Under the pieces are notes generated by a model that did not search any database, was not told where the DNA came from, and was given only the letters and a program-made list of their open reading frames with translations. From IMG/VR virus record IMGVR_UViG_3300023116_000165, positions 1 through 33,802 of that record: a DNA stretch of 33,802 bases, one strand, 5' to 3'. Source of the DNA: a virus. The first letter of the stretch is position 1. The number at the start of each line of letters is the position of its first letter. Position numbers and translations under genes: made by a program. This document shows, piece after piece, positions 23,545 through 31,162 of the stretch.

Positions 23545-25908
23545 TCACTGTGACTGCACCTGCTCAACCAGCCACTCAGTGCCCTTGCGCCCTCTGCCAG
23601 CCTTCTTGAGCCTCAAACCGCCCACAATGCGCCCCTCCCAGCTTCTGAAGATATAGCCCAGCGCTCTGGTGCTCAGCTTAGCTGTGAAATGCTCCAGGCT
23701 CTCACGCATGGCAAAGTCATGCTCACTGACGCAGGTGGTCACTGCTGAGTATGCGTCAGACGTGCTCACAGCCTGCGCAAACCACTTGGAGCGCCAGGAC
23801 TGCATAAACACACGCCAGGCCACCAGACGCTCATCACCGCTGTCTCTGAGCCTGTTTTGCGTGCTGGCCACATCCAGATCAGACACCCACAGAATTGGCT
23901 CACGCACCCAAGCTGACCAGTCGTAGAAGGTGCCCAGTGTCGGCTGCCTTGATGGTCTGCCTGATGCGAGATGTGCGCGCATCAGTGTCAGCACAGCGTG
24001 CACCAGTTGTGGCCTCATTGCAGCTGCATGACGGAGTATGTCAGGGTACTTGAACCGCTCACGCTGGTCAGGACGCTCTGTCTGTGGGTCCAGATAGCAG
24101 CAAATCACGCGCCTCAGCATGTCACCAGCAAGGCGCACATTGTTCCCTGTGGCCATGACCATCAATGTGTTGGGCGCACTAAACACCTGATTGCCACCAA
24201 GCAAGCGCTGCGACCAACGCTCAGATGTGATGAGCGCATCCAGCGTAGGACCACCCAGCGCCTGAGTGTGGCCTATGTTATCGAGAAGAAGAAAGCGCTG
24301 CCCAGCGCTCAGCAAGCCTGTCACCTGCTTGGCCAACTCCTCATTGGTTGCGTTGGTCGCTGTGGGCTGACTGCTTGAGCCTGTTGCGATGCACATGGCC
24401 AGCTTTGCAAGCAATGACTTGCCACTGCCTGGCGTGTTGCCATCGTACAAGTACAGTGGCGCTGTGCGCATGCTCTGACGCAATACTGCGGTCATAATGC
24501 CTGACACCGCTGCAGCAAGCTCCAACTCACCAGCAAAAGGAAAGTCAGTCAGAATCTCACGCAGCAGGTTGTATGCAGCGTGTGCATCATCCTTTGTGGG
24601 CGCTGCCTTGACTGATGGAAAGCGCACACCCTGTGGGTCATACAGTGTGCGTGTGCTCGCATCATAACCAGGCTCATCCTTGACCTCACCAGATGGCGTG
24701 ACCACTGGGCTGCCAGCCAGGCCCTCAAGGTATCGTATGGGGCCAAACTGCTGCAGCTCGTGCAACATGACCACCACATCCTGTGGCACGTTGCACCGCT
24801 TCTGCTCCACAGTGTCACCATTGCTCACCAGCTTGTACCACTGAATGACCTGGCCCAGCCTGTGGCGCAGCCTGCCGCGCTTCACATCCACAATGGCCCT
24901 GCCTGTGGGTGTATCGTGAACTGTGCAAAGCAGGCCATGCCTCTGGTACAGGTCATCAGCATGGTCAGCCAAAAACTGCACAGCCCTGTCAACCACTTCA
25001 GCATGGTTGTCACCTCTCATGACAATGCGTGGCGCTTGCCGGTATGGGTTGGCCTGTCCGCTGTCAAGCGCGCTGCCAATGGTGCTGCGTATCTGTGCGT
25101 TGCCATCAGTCCAGCCCTTGTCACGTTGCTGCATAGCTGCAGCCCAGAGTGCCTGCTCTGCGTCCTGGCGCGCTATCTCACCGCCTGCCACATATCGGCC
25201 TATGTGATACGCTGCCAGGTTGAGATGGTGGTTTCTGTTTGATGTGCGCGCAGCAAATGACAAGCACTCAGCCTCCAGCTTAGCCCTGCCAAAGTCAGTG
25301 GTACTGTCCGTATATACAGGTTCCACATCAAGATGGTCAGCGTTGCGCCTGCGCTTACGCTCGACCAGTTGAAGCAGCCAATCTGGTGCATCACAGACCT
25401 CATCAGCGCTCTCAATCTCCCACTCATAATATCTGCCACAGCTGTGCACAGATGGTGGTGCCACGATGAAGCCACCAGAGCCACGCACATCCAGGCCCGG
25501 CGCTATGCTGTCGGCGCTGTTTTTGACCTTGGTGCCCTCTGGACATCGAAAGTAATAATGTGAGCCACCACTCCCAGTGATGGCGTGCATGGTCGCTGGA
25601 AGCTCGCCATGCGTAGACTCTAAGTCTGACAGGCTCTCATGCCCTGGCTTGTCATCTTTGACATCAACGTCCAACACCCAGATACCTGAGCGCTCACCTG
25701 TGGCGATGCCAATGTTGGCATTTGGCCAGGCCTGCCACCATGTGCGGATCTGCTCTGGGTTGGTGGTGGCCTTTTCTTGCCATTTTGCGATCTTTGGCCG
25801 CTTGCCATCCACAGGGTCAACTGGGAAAACTCGCCAGCCCTGATGTCTGGCGTATGAAAGAGCGGCAGACAGGAGCCTTGTGGCCGCGTTTTGAGTGAAT
25901 TGAGACAC
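23545..25908 (-). CDS. Primase-helicase (prim-pol plus AAA+ helicase)
   Basis: A 787-residue replication protein. Residues ~15-180 are a prim-pol domain: WVLDVDVKDD with Asp80 and Asp82, SGGSHYYF with His117, then LDVRGSGGFIVAPPS, the catalytic set of the bifunctional primase-polymerase family. Residues ~480-620 are an AAA+ helicase: Walker A TPGSGKS (492-498, Lys497), Walker B RFLLLDN (538-544, Asp543) and a sensor MATGNN (585-590). It starts with GTG at 25908 behind AGGTG. It would make primers and unwind DNA at the fork. The repeat-rich non-coding region just after it is the likely target. Confidence 0.9.
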   Translation of the reverse strand: MSQFTQNAATRLLSAALSYARHQGWRVFPVDPVDGKRPKIAKWQEKATTNPEQIRTWWQAWPNANIGIATGERSGIWVLDVDVKDDKPGHESLSDLESTHGELPATMHAITGSGGSHYYFRCPEGTKVKNSADSIAPGLDVRGSGGFIVAPPSVHSCGRYYEWEIESADEVCDAPDWLLQLVERKRRRNADHLDVEPVYTDSTTDFGRAKLEAECLSFAARTSNRNHHLNLAAYHIGRYVAGGEIARQDAEQALWAAAMQQRDKGWTDGNAQIRSTIGSALDSGQANPYRQAPRIVMRGDNHAEVVDRAVQFLADHADDLYQRHGLLCTVHDTPTGRAIVDVKRGRLRHRLGQVIQWYKLVSNGDTVEQKRCNVPQDVVVMLHELQQFGPIRYLEGLAGSPVVTPSGEVKDEPGYDASTRTLYDPQGVRFPSVKAAPTKDDAHAAYNLLREILTDFPFAGELELAAAVSGIMTAVLRQSMRTAPLYLYDGNTPGSGKSLLAKLAMCIATGSSSQPTATNATNEELAKQVTGLLSAGQRFLLLDNIGHTQALGGPTLDALITSERWSQRLLGGNQVFSAPNTLMVMATGNNVRLAGDMLRRVICCYLDPQTERPDQRERFKYPDILRHAAAMRPQLVHAVLTLMRAHLASGRPSRQPTLGTFYDWSAWVREPILWVSDLDVASTQNRLRDSGDERLVAWRVFMQSWRSKWFAQAVSTSDAYSAVTTCVSEHDFAMRESLEHFTAKLSTRALGYIFRSWEGRIVGGLRLKKAGRGRKGTEWLVEQVQSQ

Positions 25909-25944
25909 AAGGCACCTGCTGCGTTGTGGGGTTATCTCTAAGGC

Positions 25945-26454
25945 CTAAAAAGGGATGTCATCATCATCAAAGCTGCCAGCTGATGGCGTTTTTGATGCGC
26001 TGAGCTCCGATTCCAAATCAAATGAATCACGCTCAAATGCTACCTTGACCACATCCAAGTCCTCACCAACCAGTGGCGCAATGGCCTCCACATCGTACAC
26101 AGTGGCCTTGCCCTCACCGATGCGCTTGACCTTGAACACGTTGCCTTTGCCATCCTTGTTGACGGCACCCAGCAGGCTGACGAAGGTGCTTTTGCTCATC
26201 TCCCAAATCTGCATCTCACGTGACTCATATGACCACCAGTTGATGCCAAACTTCTGCGACGGGCGAAGGCCGCTGTGGGCTGGGTTCTTTGGGTCATAGT
26301 CCTCTGACTGCTGCCCAGTCCAGACGGTTTCACGCACATTGACCTTGGCGGTACCAGGCACGCCCTTGCACGATTCACCTGGCCCAAGGCGCAGATACTT
26401 GCCACCGCTGCCGCCACTTGTGTTGACCAATTTCGCTGCTTGTTCCCAATTCAT
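25945..26454 (-). CDS. ssb: Single-stranded DNA-binding protein
   Basis: A 169-residue protein whose end, SFDDDDIPF, is the acidic SSB tail that recruits partner proteins. The rest has an OB-like strand pattern (FGINWWSYESREMQIWEMSK, FKVKRIGEGKATVYDVEA) with aromatic residues fit for binding bases. The ATG follows GGAGGATG. It lies between DUF3310 and primase-helicase genes in the replication block. Its core differs from bacterial SSB, so it is called by the tail and context. Confidence 0.8.
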   Translation of the reverse strand: MNWEQAAKLVNTSGGSGGKYLRLGPGESCKGVPGTAKVNVRETVWTGQQSEDYDPKNPAHSGLRPSQKFGINWWSYESREMQIWEMSKSTFVSLLGAVNKDGKGNVFKVKRIGEGKATVYDVEAIAPLVGEDLDVVKVAFERDSFDLESELSASKTPSAGSFDDDDIPF

Positions 26455-26456
26455 TG

Positions 26457-26846
26457 CTAATCATCCTCCTTGCTATCACGCCAGTCAGTGCCAGCTGCCC
26501 ACATGGCAAACCGCACACACTTGGTCATGTCCTCTTTGAAATTGCCCTTCTTGCCTGCTCTCCAGGCATACTTGATGACATTGCCTCTGCAGTATTGCTT
26601 GAAACCTTCCTCACCCAGTGTGGTGCGAATCGCATCAATGCACTCAATTGTGGTCTCAGTGTAGTGCTGTGGCTTGTCGGTGACCTCAGCTGCTGCACAC
26701 AGCTTGCAATCATCGCCAATGTCATCATTGTCTCTTGGGTCTATCCAGATGCCGCACAGAGCCTCAACAGTGTACAGGTATCTGCCGTCATGCAGGCTCA
26801 TACGCTGCTTCTGCTCTCTGCCTGTCAGCTTGTGTATTATTCGCAT
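26457..26846 (-). CDS. DUF3310 protein
   Basis: A 129-residue protein. The start is the ATG at 26846 (MRIIHKLTGRE), with GGGAG six bases upstream; a longer reading beginning at 26861 overlaps the gene before it. Residues 58-62 KPQHY and 88-101 GNVIKYAWRAGKKG, then a DMTKC stretch, are the marks of DUF3310, often called a nucleotide-kinase-like phage protein. Its reaction is not certain. It lies between the resolvase and SSB genes, in the DNA-metabolism block. Confidence 0.85.
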   Translation of the reverse strand: MRIIHKLTGREQKQRMSLHDGRYLYTVEALCGIWIDPRDNDDIGDDCKLCAAAEVTDKPQHYTETTIECIDAIRTTLGEEGFKQYCRGNVIKYAWRAGKKGNFKEDMTKCVRFAMWAAGTDWRDSKEDD

Positions 26847-27175
26847 TTCAACTCCCACCACTCCTGTAATATGTCGAGCAGGTCATCCAGCTGCATCACT
26901 GCAAATGGCTGCTTTCTGTCCTCTTTGATGATGGCCATGGGATAGTGCCCCGCTGGGCAGTGCTCCACAGCTGTGTTGAGCGCTGTCCTGACTGGTGGTT
27001 TCTTGCCCACCTTGCACTCAATCGCAAATGGTCCAGCAGTCACATCAGGGCACTCTGCAGCGCCACCGCGTGTCTGCATTCCGCGCTTAGCATCGCAGCC
27101 CTTGAGCACTGCGTTGAACTCGCGTGCAACCTCGCGCTCAAAGCGCGCGCCTTTGTCTCTTTGCATTTTGCCCAT
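26837..27175 (-). CDS. PD-(D/E)XK nuclease, Holliday-junction-resolvase-like
   Basis: A 112-residue nuclease starting at ATG 27175 (MGKMQRDKGARFEREVARE). The helix FEREVAREF, then RGGAAECPDV with the first acidic residue, and PFAIECKVGKK with the E-x-K pair form the minimal PD-(D/E)XK core. Size and order match Hjc-like resolvases or small archaeal-type nucleases found in phages. It could resolve branched DNA before packaging. It overlaps the DUF3310 gene by 10 bases. It follows the foreign-codon island but its own codons are like the rest of the genome. Confidence 0.75.
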   Translation of the reverse strand: MGKMQRDKGARFEREVAREFNAVLKGCDAKRGMQTRGGAAECPDVTAGPFAIECKVGKKPPVRTALNTAVEHCPAGHYPMAIIKEDRKQPFAVMQLDDLLDILQEWWELKCE

Positions 27176-27177
27176 GG

Positions 27178-27465
27178 TTAGAACGTCCCGCTCTCGGCAC
27201 ACGCACAATCGGCAGCAGCCAATAATGCCTCCGCCAAATGTCTAGCTTGGTCTACATCAAGATTAGCCATTGCAGAGACTCCCACTAGACACTCACCGTT
27301 ATGTGTTTTCCAGACTTGCACGCTCGCCCTTCCACCACCATCCAAGCCTGATTGTCTCCAGACGCCAAAATCCCAAGAAGGCGAACCTTTGGAAAACACA
27401 CCACCCCCAATAGCCACCGAATGCTTAGGAGGCCACTCTGATTGATACCTTAAGTCACTCTTCAT
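27178..27465 (-). CDS. Unknown protein of the foreign-codon island (95 residues)
   Basis: A 95-residue protein, probably soluble. It opens MKSDLRYQSEWPPKHSVAIG, has a beta-like middle (WDFGVWRQSG, ASVQVWKTHNGECLVGVSAM) and ends in a helix (DQARHLAEALLAAADCACAE). Codons such as GGA, AGA and TCT are far commoner than in the neighbouring genes. It overlaps the 86-residue gene by 11 bases. No family was recognised; it may be cargo acquired from another source, for example an anti-defence or host-takeover protein, but this is only a guess. Confidence 0.65.
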   Translation of the reverse strand: MKSDLRYQSEWPPKHSVAIGGGVFSKGSPSWDFGVWRQSGLDGGGRASVQVWKTHNGECLVGVSAMANLDVDQARHLAEALLAAADCACAESGTF

Positions 27466-27715
27466 CTAGACTCTCCAGTTCTGTAGCCAACCACATCTCA
27501 GCAGACTTAATCGCCTCCGACATAGTTGGGTCCATGCTTGACATTGGCAGCTTGCAGTCGCCCTCGGCAGACCCTCTAAGCCACCATCCCTTAAGGCTAC
27601 AACCAACGACATCCATTCTTTCACCGGGGGTCATCCCTAAAACTCTTGCTAGGTTTCTCAGTCTTAGTTGTAGTAACTGGTACTCCGATTCTGCGGCCCA
27701 CTCTCTAGTACTCAT
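27455..27715 (-). CDS. Unknown protein of the foreign-codon island (86 residues)
   Basis: An 86-residue, largely helical, acidic-ended protein (LRNLARVLGMTPGERMDVVG, SEAIKSAEMWLATELESLDE). Six of seven Arg codons are AGA, against mainly CGC elsewhere, and Leu is spread over TTA, CTA and CTT. It starts at an ATG that overlaps the upstream TGA (ATGA). It is translated with the 22- and 95-residue genes. No domain is recognised. Confidence 0.65.
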   Translation of the reverse strand: MSTREWAAESEYQLLQLRLRNLARVLGMTPGERMDVVGCSLKGWWLRGSAEGDCKLPMSSMDPTMSEAIKSAEMWLATELESLDEE

Positions 27716-27780
27716 TTTGCCTCCAACGCTGATAGAAGAGCCTCGGCCTCTGACTGATAATGCTTTTGACTCATCGCCAT
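27712..27780 (-). CDS. Putative 22-residue peptide at the head of the island
   Basis: A short frame, MAMSQKHYQSEAEALLSALE then AK, starting at 27780 and overlapping the next start by four bases. It is too short to prove, and a start further upstream in the same frame cannot be excluded. It is listed because it shares the island's codon use and fills the space left by the RNase H-like gene. A weak GGAT lies upstream. Confidence 0.4.
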   Translation of the reverse strand: MAMSQKHYQSEAEALLSALEAK

Positions 27781-27805
27781 AAATCCAGATCCGTGATGAT
27801 GCCCA

Positions 27806-28255
27806 CTAGAACAACCCCATCTGTGCATCATCAGCCTGGCACACCCACTCAGTGGGCATATCTGGGTCACCCAGTGCGTCTGACCTCTTGAGCATTTTTC
27901 GAGCTCCGTCCCGTTGTGTGGCCACATCTGCACGATGGTGCACCTCAAGCCGATGCTCAAGCGCTGCAGCCCTGGCCTCACGGTACAGGTCATCACTCTT
28001 ACTCGTATCCTCTGGCCTGTTGGTCATCAGGCTCACCAGCCATGCAGCGTTGGTGTATGCAAGCACCACACATGGCCTGGTCAGACTGTTGAGACCCTCT
28101 ATCAGCGCGCGCCACAGCTGACGTGGCTGCGTGCTCTCTATGCTCCCGCCTGTCAACTCAAGGCGTTTGCCCTTGCTTGTGAGCGTTGCGCACCAAGCAC
28201 ATGGCCCACCAGCTTGGCCAACGCTCGCAATGGTCAGGATGACTGTGCTGCGCAT
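27806..28255 (-). CDS. RNase H-like protein without catalytic acids
   Basis: A 149-residue protein with the strand and helix order of RNase HI: VILTIASVGQAGGPCAWCAT, LELTGG, STQPRQLWRALIEGLNSLT, VVLAYTNAAWLVSL, then HRLEVHHRAD. The places of the metal-binding acids hold other residues: Ile9 for the first Asp, Gln46 for the Glu, Asn69 for the second Asp. It is therefore probably not an active nuclease and may instead bind RNA-DNA hybrid or a protein partner. This alignment is by eye. It overlaps the zinc-ribbon gene by 22 bases and has GAGGGC before its ATG. Confidence 0.6.
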   Translation of the reverse strand: MRSTVILTIASVGQAGGPCAWCATLTSKGKRLELTGGSIESTQPRQLWRALIEGLNSLTRPCVVLAYTNAAWLVSLMTNRPEDTSKSDDLYREARAAALEHRLEVHHRADVATQRDGARKMLKRSDALGDPDMPTEWVCQADDAQMGLF

Positions 28256-28446
28256 GATTTGCCCTCATTCTGCCCATTGTGGGCAGGTTTTTTGTGCGAC
28301 CGAAAAAACCCAACCCTGCCAAATACAAGCGCCCCACAGACGCTGCATGGCTCAGTTGGCACCACAGGTGCGCCACATGGGCACACCACCAGACGCTGCA
28401 CAGGCTCATCGAGGCAGCGCTCAACCCAATCGTCATGGCTCATCAT
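28234..28446 (-). CDS. Small zinc-ribbon protein
   Basis: A 70-residue protein with VCPCGAPVVPTEPCSVCGAL, a CxC..CxxC cluster that should bind zinc, flanked by an acidic start (MMSHDDWVERCLDEP) and a polar basic end. It overlaps the upstream regulator's end and the RNase H-like gene's start. It may bind nucleic acid or a host transcription factor. The plus strand of its 3' part holds a terminator-like hairpin. Confidence 0.6.
   Translation of the reverse strand: MMSHDDWVERCLDEPVQRLVVCPCGAPVVPTEPCSVCGALVFGRVGFFRSHKKPAHNGQNEGKSCAAQSS
28270..28293 (+). terminator. Terminator-like hairpin in plus direction, antisense to the zinc-ribbon gene
   Basis: CTGCCCA at 28270-28276, a TTG loop, TGGGCAG at 28280-28286, one G, then six Ts at 28288-28293. 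This is a good rho-independent form read on the plus strand. It lies inside a minus-strand gene and is not downstream of any known plus-strand gene in the circle (the regulator lies to the right). It could stop antisense transcription, or be chance. Confidence 0.4.
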
Positions 28447-29167
28447 ATGCCCTCAACAATCTTGCTTCTGCATGGTTTTTGTCACTGCCCTCTGTGGCCA
28501 CCTGCAGAGCGTCTCTGATGCGTTGCTTAGTTGGCTCCAAGTCATAGCAGTGACGCAGTCTAATGTGTGCGCCCTGTGGGCAACTCCAGCAGGCCGTGCC
28601 CTTTTTGCGCATCGCGTGCACCTCGCCGAAAAGCTCGACACAGTGCCTGAGCGTCAGTGTCTGTCGCTTGCGCTTGCATTTGAAGCTGTCAGAGCGGTCC
28701 TCTGTGTCATAGTCAATGAATGACACACATGACCAGTCAACCACATCATCATCACAGTATGTGCCACGCAGTGGGCTGGCCTCATCCTCTCTGGCGGTCA
28801 TCGTGCATGGCACACCACCGTTGATGGCAGACTTGTTGACGTACTTCTGCCCTGCCAGTGTGTACATGTACCCTCTGCCTGCTCTGTGCCTCCACACATC
28901 GCCAGCGTGTACCATCTGCGTGATTTTTTTGTATACCCAACTGACTTGCTTGCTCAGCAGGTCTGCCAAGTCTGCTGCTGACATTGCACCGCGCTCACGC
29001 AAAGCCTTGGTGATGTCATCACATATGTGCATGTCCAGCTTTCTGATGCCATGGCGCAAGCGCTGCCGCCTCACTGTGTGCACAGACACACCAAGGCGCT
29101 CAGCAAGCTCACTGTCAGGCATTAGGCCAAGCGGCTGCTTTGACCAGTCTGTGTGCGCTTTTGGCAT
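28433..29167 (-). CDS. HTH DNA-binding regulator, first gene of the main minus-strand run
   Basis: A 244-residue protein, start ATG at 29167 (MPKAHTDWSKQ), next to the divergent regulator. The first ~40 residues hold an HTH: LMPDSELAERLGVSVHTVRR. Then comes a second DNA-binding-like module (LADLLSKQVSWVYKKITQ, a winged-helix pattern). The C-terminal half has several Cys, including TACWSCPQG. It is the first gene to be transcribed from the divergent promoter, so it may control the order of the later genes. Its ATG overlaps the stop of a 14-codon leader frame; no strong ribosome-binding site was found. Confidence 0.7.
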   Translation of the reverse strand: MPKAHTDWSKQPLGLMPDSELAERLGVSVHTVRRQRLRHGIRKLDMHICDDITKALRERGAMSAADLADLLSKQVSWVYKKITQMVHAGDVWRHRAGRGYMYTLAGQKYVNKSAINGGVPCTMTAREDEASPLRGTYCDDDVVDWSCVSFIDYDTEDRSDSFKCKRKRQTLTLRHCVELFGEVHAMRKKGTACWSCPQGAHIRLRHCYDLEPTKQRIRDALQVATEGSDKNHAEARLLRAYDEP

Positions 29168-29211
29168 CAGAGCACCGCGCAAACAATCGCGTAGAAATAG
29201 AAAAGAGCCAT
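29167..29211 (-). CDS. Possible 14-residue hydrophobic leader peptide
   Basis: The frame MALFYFYAIVCAVL runs from the ATG at 29211 to a TGA that overlaps the regulator's ATG by one base. Coupled translation could start the regulator this way. No ribosome-binding site lies upstream, so it could be chance. The product is hydrophobic. Confidence 0.3.
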   Translation of the reverse strand: MALFYFYAIVCAVL

Positions 29212-29297
29212 GGTGAGAATTGTTTTGACTGCAGTGGTAAGGTGCTTCACTTATGTTCTCCTGTCTTCAGGGTTGTGTCAATGGTATAATATGAGGC
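29212..29297. promoter_or_regulatory. Divergent control region between the two regulators
   Basis: The only non-coding gap between oppositely directed genes. On the plus strand TATAAT at 29285-29290 lies 7 bases before the ATG of the small HTH protein. On the minus strand a perfect TTGACA lies at 29281-29276, with a weaker -10 (CATAAG or AACATA) near 29256-29261. The two promoters therefore overlap. CCTG..CAGG at 29260-29271 and AGTG..CACT around 29234-29252 are short dyads that could be operators. Confidence 0.65.
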
Positions 29298-29564
29298 ATG
29301 AGAAACATGCAAGACAATCAGCAGACTTTTTTTGTGGCCTTATCACTTTTAGGTCAAAAACACACCACTGCAGACCTGTCCGCTATGCTGGGTGTGCAGC
29401 CTTCTGTGTTGTCCAGATGGCGCACAGGTGCGCGCACACCTCGTGGCCCATCTCGCGCAGCTGTGCAGGTGCTGGCGCATCTGCAGCAGAATCATCCTGA
29501 TGTGTATGAGGAGGTCAGGCAAGTCAGGCTGAGGTCAAGACCCCAAAAAGGACAATTTGACTGA
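29298..29564 (+). CDS. Cro/CI-like HTH repressor (only plus-strand gene)
   Basis: An 88-residue protein. Its core TTADLSAMLGVQPSVLSRWR is a lambda-repressor-like helix-turn-helix with a recognition helix (SVLSRWR). The rest is basic at the end (QVRLRSRPQKGQFD). It lies alone on the plus strand, back to back with the main minus-strand run, as a Cro- or CI-type switch would. The TATAAT ends seven bases before the ATG, so transcription should begin at or near the ATG, giving a leaderless message, as for lambda cI. No integrase was found, so lysogeny is not proved. Confidence 0.75.
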   Translation: MRNMQDNQQTFFVALSLLGQKHTTADLSAMLGVQPSVLSRWRTGARTPRGPSRAAVQVLAHLQQNHPDVYEEVRQVRLRSRPQKGQFD

Positions 29565-29607
29565 CACAAAAGGTCCACACCCACAGCCAGGTGAGGTTGA
29601 TTTGCTC

Positions 29608-29883
29608 CTACCACTTGACCTTTGCTGACCAGTAAGACCCAGACATCTTGCCTTTTTTGATGCCTGCAGCGTGGCGCTTCTTGAACGCTGCGCGCCTGGC
29701 CTTGTCTGCCTTGCTCTCATTCTTGCGTGGTGGTGACGTCTTTGCCCCCTGTTGGCCAAACCGTATCAGCTTGACCTTGTCACCCTCTTTGGCCAGCACA
29801 GCATGGCTCTTGGTCGGATGGTTTGGCGTGCGCTTTGGCTTGTTGTATCCCTCAAATTTCTCACCTGCTCTCTCAACCGCCAT
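29608..29883 (-). CDS. Small basic DUF6321-like protein
   Basis: A 91-residue basic protein; the start chosen is the ATG at 29883 behind GAGAGGTG, not the longer reading from 30021. It has FEGYNKPKRTPNHPTKSHAV, KLIRFGQQGAKTS, and ends AFKKRHAAGIKKGKMSGSYW then SAKVKW. I recognise this as a conserved phage family (DUF6321-like) of unknown role, probably able to bind nucleic acid. It is the last gene of the minus-strand run, meeting the plus-strand regulator tail to tail with 43 bases between; no terminator was seen there. Confidence 0.7.
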   Translation of the reverse strand: MAVERAGEKFEGYNKPKRTPNHPTKSHAVLAKEGDKVKLIRFGQQGAKTSPPRKNESKADKARRAAFKKRHAAGIKKGKMSGSYWSAKVKW

Positions 29884-29893
29884 GGCACACCTC

Positions 29894-31162
29894 TCAGTAG
29901 GGGTAGTTTGTTTCAGCGCGCAAGCGCTCCACATAATCACTACCACATAGCTCTGTGCCAAGCACTGTGGCCCTGCCTCCTGACCTAATGCGCACAGGTG
30001 TTGGCTCAACCCACCCATCACTGCAGCGTGTCAGGATGCCCATGCCCTGCTGCCAGTTATGGTGTGGCTTATTGCTTGGCACTCTGCCATCAGTGTGACA
30101 GGTGCACCCGAATGTGGCAGAGAATATGTCAACAGGCTGGCCATCTACACCTGGCTTGGTAGACCAGGCCTGCTCCATTCTGTGAACGTGGCCATATATC
30201 TGACTCGTGCGCTCATTGAGGTATTTGCCAGCAGTCGCGCCGGCCTTGCCCACTTTGTCACCATGGTGGAAGCGTATGCCCCACCTGTGCAGCTCGCCTG
30301 CCTTGCTGCCGTATGGGCCAAGATACTGCACATCAATGGAGTCCAGGCCCATCATGCGTTGCATGCTCAAGAGTGGGCTGCCATTAGGGTCATCTGCTGG
30401 CGGTAGGTCCGCGAGCTCCGGCACAGAATCAACCAGAGTGCGCCGTATGCGTCCCTCATGGTTACCCTCAGCCCAGCACAGCAAAGCGTGTGGCGCTGCA
30501 ATCCGGAACTGCTCCAAAAGCCAGCGCCACTCCAACATGGCAGGCCACATGGTGCGTTGTGTGCTAGCGGGCTTGCTAAATTTGCGTGTGCTCTCCGCGC
30601 AGTCCAGCATGTCACCGCAGAAGTATATGAATGCCAGCTTATCACCCAGCAGCTTGGCAGCCTGCAGGCAGACATCAAGAGCCTGCCTGTCATGGTATGG
30701 CGTCAGATGCTCTCTCAGGCTTCTGCTGTACCCGATCTGGCTGTCAGGTATGACCAGGGCATACTGCTGCGCTGGCACTGTGGTAAATGGCTTGCGCGGT
30801 CTGGGTTGCCAATCAATCTGCTGCATGGCCTCAGCAGCTGGGTCAATGCGCTCAAATCGTGTGCTTGTGAGTGTCTTGACCTTGCCGTGCTTGGCTTGCG
30901 CCTCCCACTCACTGAAACGGACAGCGCGCCACTCAGATGGACTCAGGTTGTGGCGCTGCAACACCTCTGCTGGTGTGCCAATCTCGTCAATAACGTGCAT
31001 GGTGGGCTGCTTGCCACCACCATACTTGTGCATGAGCCTGTGCGCCTTTTGCTTGCTAATACCAAGGCGCTTGCCAATCTGCGAGAATGACAATCCGCTG
31101 GCCTTGAGCGCTGCAACAGTCGCCCCAACTTCATGCTCAGTCAGTGACACCAGACTGCGCAT
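29894..31162 (-). CDS. Metallophosphoesterase with N-terminal HTH
   Basis: A 422-residue protein from the ATG at 31162; a TTG at 31171 adds three residues. Residues ~25-45 look like an HTH (LSFSQIGKRLGISKQKAHRL). The rest has the calcineurin-type metal motifs: PDSQIG (Asp140), FCGDMLD (Asp184), EGNHEGR (Asn234, His235), FHHGDK (His300) and YGHVHRM (His326). It may be a DNA or nucleotide phosphatase or a nuclease. Its place after lysis genes and before the DUF6321-like gene is unusual for a replication enzyme. It overlaps the 70-residue gene by about 26 bases. Confidence 0.8.
   Translation of the reverse strand: MRSLVSLTEHEVGATVAALKASGLSFSQIGKRLGISKQKAHRLMHKYGGGKQPTMHVIDEIGTPAEVLQRHNLSPSEWRAVRFSEWEAQAKHGKVKTLTSTRFERIDPAAEAMQQIDWQPRPRKPFTTVPAQQYALVIPDSQIGYSRSLREHLTPYHDRQALDVCLQAAKLLGDKLAFIYFCGDMLDCAESTRKFSKPASTQRTMWPAMLEWRWLLEQFRIAAPHALLCWAEGNHEGRIRRTLVDSVPELADLPPADDPNGSPLLSMQRMMGLDSIDVQYLGPYGSKAGELHRWGIRFHHGDKVGKAGATAGKYLNERTSQIYGHVHRMEQAWSTKPGVDGQPVDIFSATFGCTCHTDGRVPSNKPHHNWQQGMGILTRCSDGWVEPTPVRIRSGGRATVLGTELCGSDYVERLRAETNYPY

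Noticed and set aside
23335-23553. Plus-strand 72-residue frame over the repeat region
   Set aside because: Made of the repeats and GC tract, no ribosome-binding site, opposite direction to all neighbours.
29565-29607. Terminator between the two converging genes at 29.56-29.61 kb
   Set aside because: Only a weak CACC/GGTG stem, no T-run on either strand.
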